A stretch of DNA of 64,000 nucleotides from Enorma phocaeensis. GTDB taxonomy: Bacteria > Actinomycetota > Coriobacteriia > Coriobacteriales > Coriobacteriaceae. Where the stretch lies: positions 312,436-376,435 of the forward strand of contig NZ_LT891968.1 of the NCBI RefSeq assembly GCF_900186505.1, read 5' to 3'. The position numbers and the translations under genes are program-made. The first letter of the stretch is position 1. Every line of letters begins with the position of its first letter. Below, one piece after another: positions 17,490-25,911 of the stretch. The notes below the pieces were generated by a model. It saw nothing but the letters and a program-made list of their open reading frames with translations. It ran no database searches and was not told the DNA's origin.

Positions 17490-17785
17490 TCGTAATTACT
17501 ATTCATTTTTCACAGCTCATCGTATGTTTTCTCCATTTTTTATCTTCTTATCGTAACATATCTTTATTTTTTAATAAAATAATTATGATTCTTTACGATT
17601 AGGTTCTTGGATTTGAAGATTACTTACGACTCGATTGCCAATTCCGCAGAAATCCTACGATATCATTGCTAACAAATGCATTATTTTTACGACTTGATCA
17701 AAGAGCTTTGCAGATTTCCTACGATCACAATTCCAATACGTCGGCTTTGAGGATTCACAGATAGAAGACTGCAGAATTCCTACGA
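17490..17785. repeat. Phased repeat array A, downstream of the AbiEi-like gene
   Basis: Nine copies of a 16-nt unit, consensus TGCA-N7-TACGA. Three inverted copies (TCGTA cores) occupy 17490-17505, 17520-17535 and 17551-17566. Six direct copies occupy 17583-17598, 17614-17629, 17645-17660, 17677-17692, 17709-17724 and 17770-17785. Core spacings are 30, 31, then 44 across the flip, then 31, 31, 32, 32 and 61; the last equals two periods with one worn copy at about 17739-17754. The 15-nt spacers differ. The whole block is AT-rich. Confidence 0.75.
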
Positions 17786-17834
17786 TCGCCCGTGAACTCG
17801 CTGCGTTTCGAACGACAGAAGATCCTAAACGCAA

Positions 17835-17867
17835 GAAAGCCGCCTGCACGGATGACAGGCGGCTTTC
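17835..17867. terminator. Bidirectional terminator downstream of ppc
   Basis: AAAGCCGCCTG (17836-17846) pairs perfectly with CAGGCGGCTTT (17856-17866), with A and T tracts on either side. It ends the minus-strand ppc transcript. Confidence 0.8.
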
Positions 17868-17929
17868 AACGATCGAACGAAGCGAGCCGGCACCGAGCTA
17901 ACGGCCCCGACCACGGTCGGTGGCGCCGA

Positions 17930-20776
17930 TTACCCCGTATTCTGGAGCCCCGCGGAGACTCCGGTCACGGTCGAGAGGATGAGCGTCAGGTAGGCGGCTT
18001 TCTCCTCGGCGGAAAGCTCGTCTTGCTCAGCTCGGACTACGCGCAGGGCACGCACCTGCGCAAGCGAGAGCACATCGACATAGGGATTGCGCACGCGCAC
18101 CGCACGCCCAAGCACGCGCCGGTGCTCGAGCGGCCAAGCATCGTCTACGATAGCGAGCACCCAGCGGCGCGTGAGCTGCATCTCGTCATAGACCTTGCGA
18201 GCCAAATCCTCGCGATCACCGAGTGCAAGGTACATCTTCGCGATGCGCCCATCGGTCTTGGCGATGGACATCTCGATGTTGTCGATGAACGTGGCGAACA
18301 GCGGCCATTCGCGATAGGCACGGCGTAAGAGCTCCAAGTCGCCCAGAGCCTCGCAAGCGCTGCCCAGCCCATACCATGCGGCAAGGTTGATACGCGCCTG
18401 CGACCAGGAGAACACCCACGGAATGGTGCGCAGGTCATCGAGGGACTGGGCGCCAAGCCCGCGCTTGGCCGGACGGCTTCCGATGGGCAGAAGACCCACC
18501 TCGGTAAGCGGCGTCACGATGGAGAACCAAGGCGCGAACTCGTCCGTGTTGAGGAGGTCGAGGTAGCGCTTATGCGAGACCTCGTTCAGGCGGTCTGCCA
18601 TCTCGGCGTAGCGCTCGGTGGTCTCGGTATTCAGGCGCTCCACTGACGGCGCGGAGTTGAGCAGGGTCGCGGCTGCGACGCTCTCGATGTGCCGGCGCGC
18701 CAAAAGCGGGTTGCCATAGCGCGCAAAGATGATCTCGCCCTGCTCCGTCACCTTGAAGAAGCAGTTGACCGAACCCGCCGGCTGCGCGAGCACGGCGCGG
18801 TTCGCGGGACCGCCGCCGCGTCCCACAGCGCCTCCGCGGCCGTGCATCAACACCAGATCGATGCCGTTGCGCTCAGCCCATGCGGCAATGCGCGCCTGGG
18901 CACTGTGAAGCGCAAGCGTGGCAGTAGTGGGGCCGGCATCCTTTGAGGAGTCGGAGTAGCCGAGCATGACCTCCATGCGACGACCGGTCTTCTGAAGACG
19001 GTCCTGCACGGGCGGCAGCTCAAGCATCGCGTCGAGCACGTCCACGCAGCCCTCGAGGTCCTCGAGCTGCTCGAACAGCGGGATCACGTCGAGCGCAGGG
19101 ACGTCCTCGGCATGCGCGAAAGCAAGGTTCGCCAGCTCGTAGACGTCAGCCACATGCTGAGCGCTCTTGGTAAACGAGATGATGTAGCGGCGAGCCATCT
19201 TCTCTCCGTAGCGCTTCTGGATCGACCCGATCGCGCGGAACGTGTCGAGCACCTCACGCGTCATGGGCGCGAGCTCGCCTTGTTCACCATGCAGTCCGTG
19301 CTCGCGAATATCGGCGAGCGCACGCTCGTGCACGAGGGAGTGCTGGCGGAACTCCATCTCCACCATATGGAAGCCGAAGGTCTCGACCTGCCAGATAAGC
19401 GTCTGAACCGGTCCGTATGCCGCGCGGACGGCACCGGCGGCGGCGAGCGAGCGCTGCACCACGCGCAGGTCCGCAAGGAATTCCTCGGCGCTGTGGTACA
19501 TCGTGTCGGCGTTGCGGCGGATAGTGGCGTTGAGCCTGTCGGCCATGACGAGCATCACGGCGCGATGCGGCTCAGATGCAGAGATCCCTCGTGCGCGGGA
19601 GGTGAGCACCTCGCTCATCTCGACCTGATGATTCCAGAGGTTCAACAGCTCCTCGGAGGGTGCGGTGTAGCGCGCTTCGAGCGTGAGGTTGCGCCCCACG
19701 CGACGGCACTTGTCCTCGAGTTTCTCGAGTATATGCGTAGCATACTTCGCCGCAACCTCGCGAGACACCTTGGCCGTCACGTTGGGGTTGCCGTCGCGGT
19801 CCGACCCAATCCAGCTGCCCGGATGGAAGAACGCCGGGCACACAGGCGGTACCGTGCCCGCATACTCGCCGAGCACCCAGTCATCGAAGCGCCGATAGAC
19901 CTCGGGAATGATGTCGAAGAGCGTGCTGTCGAAGATGTCGAGGACGGTGTCTGCCTCCTCAAGCGGCGTGGGCTTGCTCACCGATGTGGGCGAGGTCCGC
20001 ACGAGCGCGTCGATCTCCTGCAGCAGGTGGCGTTCGTTCTCCACGAGCGCCGACCCGCCGAGCTCCCGGCGCTCATCGAGCAGTCGGGCGATGCGGCGAA
20101 TCTTGCCCTCGACGGCCTTACGGCGCGCCTCGGTGGGATGCGCGGTAAAGACGGGATGGAACTCGAGCTTGCTGAGCAGCTGCGTAGCCGGACCGCCTCC
20201 CATCTCGTCGACGAGGCGGCTGTAGGCGACGGTGAGCTCGTTGGAAGGATCCACGAGCGCGTTGGGCGAGACCTCGCGCTCGCGCGCGCGCATGCTCTCG
20301 ACGCGGTAATTCTCCTCGGAAAGGTTGGCGAGATGGAAGAACGACGTGAAAGCGCGCACCACTACCTGAGCGCGGTCGAGCGTAAGGTTGTCGATAAGCG
20401 CGACCGCATCGCGGAAGGCGTTCGCGCTCGAGGTGTCCTCCACGGGAATGCCCTCGTCATCGACGCGCTCGCCCGCGGCAGCCGCCCCCGGGTCCCCCTC
20501 ATTCGCTTGGATGACGCTGTTCAGCAGCTGGTCGAAAAGGTTGCAGAGCTCAGGATCGTACTCGCGTAGCACCTTGCGCTCCAGGCGCAGGAAGATCTCC
20601 AAGCTCTCGCGCAAGCGGTCGGGAAGCTCGATCTCGGCATAGCTGCGGATAGCCGCGGCGGTCTCCTCGGAGCTCAAGATACGTACCGGTGGCACCTGCG
20701 CTGTGCCACTGCCAGCGCCACCGGCAAGCGTCTCGCGCCCAACCGTGCAGCTCCCTGGATCCATCGATTGTGACAT
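17930..20776 (-). CDS. ppc: Phosphoenolpyruvate carboxylase
   Basis: 948 aa, full length. The catalytic motifs are intact: FTAHPTEARRK with the essential histidine, YSDSSKDAG, the glycine-rich HGRGGAVGRGGGP, and the C-terminal QNTG. The enzyme carboxylates PEP to oxaloacetate, refilling the reductive branch toward succinate in fermenting gut bacteria. ATG 20776 has AAGGGGACCC upstream; the frame extends to 20824 without support. It is monocistronic, with a terminator downstream. The gene for pyruvate kinase, which competes for PEP, is 3.3 kb away. Confidence 0.97.
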   Translation of the reverse strand: MSQSMDPGSCTVGRETLAGGAGSGTAQVPPVRILSSEETAAAIRSYAEIELPDRLRESLEIFLRLERKVLREYDPELCNLFDQLLNSVIQANEGDPGAAAAGERVDDEGIPVEDTSSANAFRDAVALIDNLTLDRAQVVVRAFTSFFHLANLSEENYRVESMRAREREVSPNALVDPSNELTVAYSRLVDEMGGGPATQLLSKLEFHPVFTAHPTEARRKAVEGKIRRIARLLDERRELGGSALVENERHLLQEIDALVRTSPTSVSKPTPLEEADTVLDIFDSTLFDIIPEVYRRFDDWVLGEYAGTVPPVCPAFFHPGSWIGSDRDGNPNVTAKVSREVAAKYATHILEKLEDKCRRVGRNLTLEARYTAPSEELLNLWNHQVEMSEVLTSRARGISASEPHRAVMLVMADRLNATIRRNADTMYHSAEEFLADLRVVQRSLAAAGAVRAAYGPVQTLIWQVETFGFHMVEMEFRQHSLVHERALADIREHGLHGEQGELAPMTREVLDTFRAIGSIQKRYGEKMARRYIISFTKSAQHVADVYELANLAFAHAEDVPALDVIPLFEQLEDLEGCVDVLDAMLELPPVQDRLQKTGRRMEVMLGYSDSSKDAGPTTATLALHSAQARIAAWAERNGIDLVLMHGRGGAVGRGGGPANRAVLAQPAGSVNCFFKVTEQGEIIFARYGNPLLARRHIESVAAATLLNSAPSVERLNTETTERYAEMADRLNEVSHKRYLDLLNTDEFAPWFSIVTPLTEVGLLPIGSRPAKRGLGAQSLDDLRTIPWVFSWSQARINLAAWYGLGSACEALGDLELLRRAYREWPLFATFIDNIEMSIAKTDGRIAKMYLALGDREDLARKVYDEMQLTRRWVLAIVDDAWPLEHRRVLGRAVRVRNPYVDVLSLAQVRALRVVRAEQDELSAEEKAAYLTLILSTVTGVSAGLQNTG

Positions 20777-20822
20777 AGGGTCCCCTTCTATCGAGGCGCA
20801 CCCGGCGAGCGCGCCTCGCCAC

Positions 20823-20828
20823 ATTATA
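20823..20828 (-). promoter_or_regulatory. -10 box of ppc
   Basis: TATAAT on the minus strand, 46 bp before the ppc ATG. I do not see a convincing -35 hexamer at the right distance. Confidence 0.45.
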
Positions 20829-20976
20829 GGGAACCCAATCTAGCGGTGTATGAAGATACGCTGAGCAACACGGCAGTTACCGGAGCGTTATCGGCTGGAA
20901 ACCTCAAACCAGCCGATGTTGCGCCCGGCGAACAGCGGGCACCCAGCAAGCGGCGATGCTCGCGACGCCGCCCTGA

Positions 20977-22290
20977 TCACTGCGCGGCGCGCACCGCCTC
21001 GACGATTCCGTCGAGCGGCACCAGGCACTCCTCATGGCTCACCATGTCGCGGAGCTTTACCGCGCCTTGCGCGAGCTCGTCCCCACCAACGACGATCATC
21101 AACGTGGCCCCGAGCTTATCCGCCTGCTTGAACTGGCTCTTGAGGGAACGGCTCTGGTAGTCCGCCTCGGTGCGTATGCCCGCCCGACGCAGCTCGTGCG
21201 TGATCGCGAACACGCGCTCGCGCAGGTCGGCGCCGGCATTTGCAACGTAGACGCAAGGTTCCGGTTCGTCACCGAGCTCGACGCCGAATGCCTCTAGAGC
21301 AAGCATGGCACGCTCGAAACCCACGGCGAACCCTACGCCCGGGGTGGGTTTTCCGCCCTCGAGCTCCACGAGACCGTCGTAGCGTCCGCCGCCGCCGATC
21401 GAGCCCACGCCGGCACCCGGTGCCTCCACCTCGAAGACGGTGCGCGTGTAGTAGTCGAGACCGCGCACGAGCGTGGGATCCTCCACATACGCGATGCCTG
21501 CCGCATCCAGGTAACGCTTGACCTGCTCGTAGTGGGCGGCGCACTCGTCGCAAAGGTTGTCGGGCGCGAGCGGGGCATCCTTCATGACCTCGCGGCAGTG
21601 GTCGTTCTTGCAATCGAAAGCGCGCAACGGGTTGAGCTCAGCGCGCTCGCGGCACTCCTCGCAGATCTCGTCGGCGTGATCCAGGATGAACTGGCGCACC
21701 TTGTCGCGGTACGCCGGGCGGCATGCCGGGTCGCCCATGCTGTTGATGAGTAGGCGCAGCTTGGAAAGATCGAAGCCCAAACGCTGATAGAACTCCATGA
21801 GCATGATGATGCACTCAGCGTCGGCAGCGGGATCGGGCGCGCCGAGCCACTCGATACCCACCTGGTGGAACTGGCGCAGGCGCCCCTTCTGCGGGCGCTC
21901 GCCGCGAAACATCGCCTCGGCATAGTAGAGCTTGACAGGACTCGCACCCTGCGGCACCAGGTTGTTCTCCACCACCGAGCGCACCACGCCGGCCGTTCCC
22001 TCGGGACGCAGGGCCAGACGCTGCTTGGCCTTGAGCTTGGCATCCGTTCCCTCGGCAAGCACGCGCTCCAAATTGGCGCCGGAGAACACGCGGAACATCT
22101 CCTTGCGCACAACGTCGGTCGACTGGCCGATGCCGTGCACGAAAACGTCGACCTGCTCGATCGCGGGCGTCTCGACCGGTTCGAATCCGTAGGGACCGAA
22201 CACCTCGGCGGCAACGTCCTGCATGCGCTGCCATGCGCGCATCTCCCGTCCGATTAGATCCTTGGTACCTTCTGCCTTCTGTGCCTGCAT
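20977..22290 (-). CDS. hisS: Histidyl-tRNA synthetase
   Basis: 437 aa, a class II synthetase. Motif 2 contains ALRPEGTAGVVR, the HisA/HisB boxes are LVRGLDYYTRTVFEVE and GGGGRYDGLVE, and motif 3 includes GVGFAVGFERAML. The anticodon-binding domain is at about 340-437. AAAGGGCGAGCC precedes the ATG. A strong promoter lies 80 bp upstream. It charges tRNA-His in the cytoplasm. Confidence 0.97.
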   Translation of the reverse strand: MQAQKAEGTKDLIGREMRAWQRMQDVAAEVFGPYGFEPVETPAIEQVDVFVHGIGQSTDVVRKEMFRVFSGANLERVLAEGTDAKLKAKQRLALRPEGTAGVVRSVVENNLVPQGASPVKLYYAEAMFRGERPQKGRLRQFHQVGIEWLGAPDPAADAECIIMLMEFYQRLGFDLSKLRLLINSMGDPACRPAYRDKVRQFILDHADEICEECRERAELNPLRAFDCKNDHCREVMKDAPLAPDNLCDECAAHYEQVKRYLDAAGIAYVEDPTLVRGLDYYTRTVFEVEAPGAGVGSIGGGGRYDGLVELEGGKPTPGVGFAVGFERAMLALEAFGVELGDEPEPCVYVANAGADLRERVFAITHELRRAGIRTEADYQSRSLKSQFKQADKLGATLMIVVGGDELAQGAVKLRDMVSHEECLVPLDGIVEAVRAAQ

Positions 22291-22372
22291 GGCTCGCCCT
22301 TTCCATCAGCGCGCGCAGCCGCCGGTATATCGGCCCGCTCATCCACGCCCGCGATAAGCCGTTTGGGCATCC

Positions 22373-22401
22373 ATTATATGGAGCGGCACGCAGACCCGCA
22401 A
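22373..22401 (-). promoter_or_regulatory. Promoter of hisS
   Basis: On the minus strand TTGCGG (22396-22401), 17 bp spacer, TATAAT (22373-22378), leading into hisS. Confidence 0.7.
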
Positions 22402-22439
22402 ACGAATAGTCCCATCGCGTCGCCAGGGCGCATGGTCGG

Positions 22440-22445
22440 TATACT
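22440..22445 (+). promoter_or_regulatory. -10 box of the threonine aldolase gene
   Basis: TATACT on the plus strand, 34 bp before the ATG with a proper GAGGAG site in between. The -35 region is not clear. Confidence 0.45.
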
Positions 22446-22479
22446 GGAATGGAATGAACGCGCCATCCGAGGAGCAACC

Positions 22480-23565
22480 ATGCAGCAGTACCGCAATGAC
22501 TACAGTGAGGGTGCAGCGCCCCAAATCCTCAATGCGCTGGTGGCCACCAATGCCGAGCAGACGCCGGGATACGGTACCGACGAGCATTGCGCTCGCGCGG
22601 CCGAGCTCATCCGCGCTGAAATCGGCCTTTCCGATGCCGTAGTGCGCTTCGTACCAGGCGGCACGGCTGCAAACATCATCGCCATCGCATCGCTGACCGA
22701 CGAGTTCGAAGGCCCCATCTGCGCCGCTGACGCACATCCCATGAACCATGAGGTCGGCGCGATCCAAGCCACGGGCCGCCGGCTCATCCCAACCGACGAT
22801 GCCCTCGGCGTGGTAACGCCAGACGGCGCTGAGCGCGCCTGGCGCGCGTGCACAGCCACCGGCACGCACAACACGCGCCCAGCGATGGTCTACGCCTCGG
22901 ACACCACGGAGCTTGGGCACGTGTGGACCGCTTCCGAGTTCGACGCGCTCTGCAACTGGGCAGACGGGCGCGGGCTTGCGGTCTACGTCGATGGAGCGCG
23001 CATGGCGAGCGCTATCGCCGCCGCAGGCAGCGATCTCGACATCGCGCACATCGCACGCCGCGCGACGGCATTCACGCTCGGCGGGACGAAAAACGGCATG
23101 CTCTTCGGCGAAGCGCTCGTCATCCGCACCGACACCGCGCGGGGAGCACGCGCGGCGGATCGGCTCCCCTACCTCATCAAGCGCACGGGCTCGCTCACTG
23201 CGAAGGGCCGTCTCATGGGCGTGATGTTCGAGGCTGCATTCGATTCTGCAAACGCCAACGATGCCGGAACGGTACTGTACTGGCAGCTCGCCCAATATGC
23301 CAACCGCTGCGCCACCATGCTCGCCGATGGCTTGGAGTCGCTCGGCTGGGATCCGGTCCTAGCCACCACGGGCAACCAGCAATTCTTCTGGGTCAATCCC
23401 GATACAGCCCAGCTTCTTAACGAGCGCTTTGGCTGCGAGCCGATGGACATGCCCGATCCCACCGGGCAGGGCAGAACCGTCGTGCGCTTTGTGACCAGTT
23501 GGGCAACAGACCCCGCCCTCATCGAGCAGGAGCTCTTGCCCGCCTGCCGCGAGCTTATAGCCTAG
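22480..23565 (+). CDS. Low-specificity threonine aldolase family protein
   Basis: 361 aa, a fold-type I PLP enzyme. The opening RNDYSEGAAPQIL, the FVPGGTAANIIAI segment and the PLP lysine in FTLGGTKNGMLFGEA match threonine aldolases, which split threonine to glycine and acetaldehyde. VDGARMASA carries the PLP-pyridine aspartate. GAGGAG precedes ATG 22480. Divergent from hisS. The beta-hydroxy amino acid preference cannot be read from sequence. Confidence 0.88.
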   Translation: MQQYRNDYSEGAAPQILNALVATNAEQTPGYGTDEHCARAAELIRAEIGLSDAVVRFVPGGTAANIIAIASLTDEFEGPICAADAHPMNHEVGAIQATGRRLIPTDDALGVVTPDGAERAWRACTATGTHNTRPAMVYASDTTELGHVWTASEFDALCNWADGRGLAVYVDGARMASAIAAAGSDLDIAHIARRATAFTLGGTKNGMLFGEALVIRTDTARGARAADRLPYLIKRTGSLTAKGRLMGVMFEAAFDSANANDAGTVLYWQLAQYANRCATMLADGLESLGWDPVLATTGNQQFFWVNPDTAQLLNERFGCEPMDMPDPTGQGRTVVRFVTSWATDPALIEQELLPACRELIA

Positions 23566-23633
23566 CCAAGCACCGGTTCGTCAGATTGCGGATCGCGACG
23601 GGATGCGCAAAGGACCTCAGACGGGAGACCGAG

Positions 23634-23690
23634 AGGCCAGGCAACGGAAAGGGCTTCATGCGCGCCGATCTCCTGCCTGGCCTTCTTCTA
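23634..23690 (+). terminator. Probable terminator after the threonine aldolase gene
   Basis: AGGCCAGGCA (23634-23643) pairs with TGCCTGGCCT (23674-23683) across a 30-nt loop, followed by TCTTCTAA. The long loop lowers confidence. Confidence 0.5.
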
Positions 23691-23753
23691 ACGCTTCGGA
23701 CTGGTCATCCAGCCCGCTTGCGATGCCCCTATCGACAAATATTATGTCAGGTA

Positions 23754-23926
23754 TCGTAGGATATATTAATTCTTGTTGAGCATTACGTAAGATTTCTGCA
23801 CTATTCTTCTAATATTTAAATTATTTCTACGATTTCATATCTATTTCTGCATTAGTTCTACGACTACCCATGACTGAATGCATTATTTCTACGACAACCA
23901 CTTCTGATAATGCGCTTTTCTTACGA
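23754..23926. repeat. Phased repeat array B (orphan)
   Basis: Six copies of the TGCA-N7-TACGA unit. Inverted copies are at 23754-23769 and 23785-23800. Direct copies are at 23817-23832, 23848-23863, 23879-23894 and 23911-23926. Core spacings are 31, 44 (flip), 31, 31 and 32, the same geometry as array A. Two direct copies match TGCATTATTTCTACGA with at most one change. No AbiEi-like gene adjoins it. The block is AT-rich and lies between the threonine aldolase and pyk genes. Confidence 0.75.
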
Positions 23927-24008
23927 TCCCCAATCTTGCGCACCCATCTCCTGCATGAGCCCTGCAGGGATGCATCCGATAGCCCCATCGAGGGCCCCAT
24001 ATGACGAA

Positions 24009-24032
24009 ACGGAGCCCCTTTCGGGGCTCCGT
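24009..24032. terminator. Terminator of pyk (distal hairpin)
   Basis: ACGGAGCCCC pairs perfectly with GGGGCTCCGT around TTTC. On the minus strand TTTCGTC follows. Confidence 0.75.
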
Positions 24033-24047
24033 CGGGTCTGAGCGCAT

Positions 24048-24070
24048 GCTGTTGCAGTTTTTGCAACAGC
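24048..24070. terminator. Second hairpin downstream of pyk
   Basis: GCTGTTGCA pairs with TGCAACAGC around a five-base loop. It is the first hairpin met by transcripts leaving pyk and may act with the GC-rich one just beyond. Confidence 0.5.
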
Positions 24071-24104
24071 ACCGCCCGTGCATCGCCGAGTCTGTGGACG
24101 CAGC

Positions 24105-25565
24105 CTAGATCACCTGGGCGACGTAGACGACGTTCGTCGAGACCTCGCTGTGCTTCATATCGATCTTGAAGGCGGGGTCACCGGCGGTGACAACCACGAG
24201 GTCGCCCTTGTGCGCGGCACCCGTCTCGCGCGCCTCTGCCATGGCGTTGTCGACCACGTAGGCGAGGCTGCCCACGGTACGACCGTTAAGACGTGGCTCG
24301 ACGCCCCAATAGACCGTCATCTTGCGCTGCGCCCACTCGTTGGGCGTCGTGGCCTGAATGGGAAGCATCGGGCGGAAGTTCGAAACCAGGCGCGCGGACT
24401 TGCCGGAGTTCGTGGGCGTGAGGATCGCCTTTGCGCCCACGTTGAAGGCCGTGGTCACCGCAGCGAGGCCCACGGCAGCGTTCACGATGTTGCGACCGGG
24501 TTCGACGGCGCTGAAGTCGAACGGCTTGTGCGCCGGGATGGTCGCCTCGGTGGTGAGCGCGATGCTCGCCATCATCTTGACGGCCTCGAGCGGGTACTTG
24601 CCCGCAGCGGTCTCGCCGGAGAGCATGGTGGCGTCGGTGCCGTCGTCGATCGCGTTCGCTACGTCGGTGACCTCGGCGCGCGTGGGGCGCGGGTTGCGGA
24701 TCATGGAGTCGAGCATCTGCGTAGCGGTGATGACCGGCTTGCAGGCCGAATTGCACTTGGCGATGATTTCCTTCTGGATGGTGGGGCACACCTCGGGTGC
24801 GACCTCGACGCCCAGGTCGCCGCGGGCAACCATGATGCCGTCGGAGGCCTTCAGGATGTCATCGAAGTGGTAGACCGCGAGCGCGCACTCGATCTTGGAG
24901 AAGATGTCGACGTGCTCGCCACCGTTCTCCTTGCACAGCTTGCGAATCTCGTTCACGCCCTCGGCGCTGCGCACGAAGGACGCGGCGATGAAGTCGATGC
25001 CCTCCTCGAGACCGAAGAGGATGTCCTTGCGGTCCTGCTCGGTGATGGTCGGAAGCGAGAGCTTGGCGTTGGGGACGTTCACGCCCTTCTTCTCGCCCAG
25101 CTCGCCGCCGTTCTCGACGAGGCAATGGATGTCCTGCCCCTCGATCTTCTCGACCGTAAGACCGATGAGGCCATCATCGATAAGGATGGTACTGCCCTCG
25201 TGCACCTCGCGCGGGAGCTCGAGGTGGTCGAGGTAGAAGTGCTCGGAGGTGCCCAGGAGCTCCTCGGAGGTCTCGGCCGCGGTGACGACCACGTGCGAGC
25301 CGGCCTCGAGCGTGACCTTAGCGTGGCCCTCGAGGAAGCCGGTACGGATCTCGGGGCCCTTGGTGTCGAGCAGGATGCCCACGGGGATGCCGAGCTCGCG
25401 CGAGATGCGCTTCACGCGCTCCATGCGCATGTGGTGCTCCTCGTGGCTGCCGTGGCTGAAGTTGAAACGGGCGACGTTCATGCCCGCGAGGATCATCTCG
25501 CGCAGGATGTTCTCGTCGTCGCAAGCGGGGCCCATGGTGCATACGATCTTCGTGCGCTTTTTCAT
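24105..25565 (-). CDS. pyk: Pyruvate kinase
   Basis: 486 aa. RTKIVCTMGPACDD opens the barrel, FNFSHGSHEEH is the phosphate and metal site, IFSKIECALAV bears the catalytic lysine, and MVARGDLGVEV the metal ligands. The C-terminal allosteric domain is complete. It makes ATP and pyruvate from PEP, the last glycolytic step. ATG 25565 follows GGAGGATTG; an ATG 12 bases upstream overlaps that site. Confidence 0.96.
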   Translation of the reverse strand: MKKRTKIVCTMGPACDDENILREMILAGMNVARFNFSHGSHEEHHMRMERVKRISRELGIPVGILLDTKGPEIRTGFLEGHAKVTLEAGSHVVVTAAETSEELLGTSEHFYLDHLELPREVHEGSTILIDDGLIGLTVEKIEGQDIHCLVENGGELGEKKGVNVPNAKLSLPTITEQDRKDILFGLEEGIDFIAASFVRSAEGVNEIRKLCKENGGEHVDIFSKIECALAVYHFDDILKASDGIMVARGDLGVEVAPEVCPTIQKEIIAKCNSACKPVITATQMLDSMIRNPRPTRAEVTDVANAIDDGTDATMLSGETAAGKYPLEAVKMMASIALTTEATIPAHKPFDFSAVEPGRNIVNAAVGLAAVTTAFNVGAKAILTPTNSGKSARLVSNFRPMLPIQATTPNEWAQRKMTVYWGVEPRLNGRTVGSLAYVVDNAMAEARETGAAHKGDLVVVTAGDPAFKIDMKHSEVSTNVVYVAQVI

Positions 25566-25911
25566 CCAATCCTCCATCTCGAGAAAAGCGTTGCAGAATC
25601 GAAGGCTTACAGAACACGATCACCACTGCCGCGTGCAGGACGCGCAGATGCAATCAGTGTAGCAAAAGCCAAAGGAGGGTGGCGCCGTATGGCAATATGC
25701 TGGGCCTATTCAAGCATATTCGCATGTTGTATGGCATTTTGGGTAGGCAGCGCCGGCAGAGAGCCGCCGGGGTGGGGCGGAACATGAGGGGAGCCCCCGC
25801 AGCGCCCTTGCCCGCGGAACCCATCTGGAGCAAGAGCGCTGTGGAGGCTCCCGGTTCGAAACCGTGCCGCGCGAGCGAGACCGCTCCCCACAAGAGGACG
25901 GCCCGCACCCG
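25566..25911. other. Intergenic region between pyk and the HAD gene
   Basis: About 350 bp without a convincing gene. Frames that cross it lack ribosome sites. It must hold the pyk promoter, for which TACACT on the minus strand near 25650 is a weak candidate. Nothing else is clear. Confidence 0.4.

Noticed and set aside
17490..17785. CRISPR array
   Set aside because: The pitch is regular, but the conserved unit is only 16 nt and degenerate, spacers are 15 nt, orientation flips in the middle, and no cas gene is present.
19112..20569. 485-codon plus-strand frame opposite ppc
   Set aside because: Shadow of ppc, histidine/arginine-rich with no start signal.
24078..25787. 569-codon plus-strand frame opposite pyk
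   Set aside because: An antisense shadow of a clearly identified pyruvate kinase, caused by high GC.
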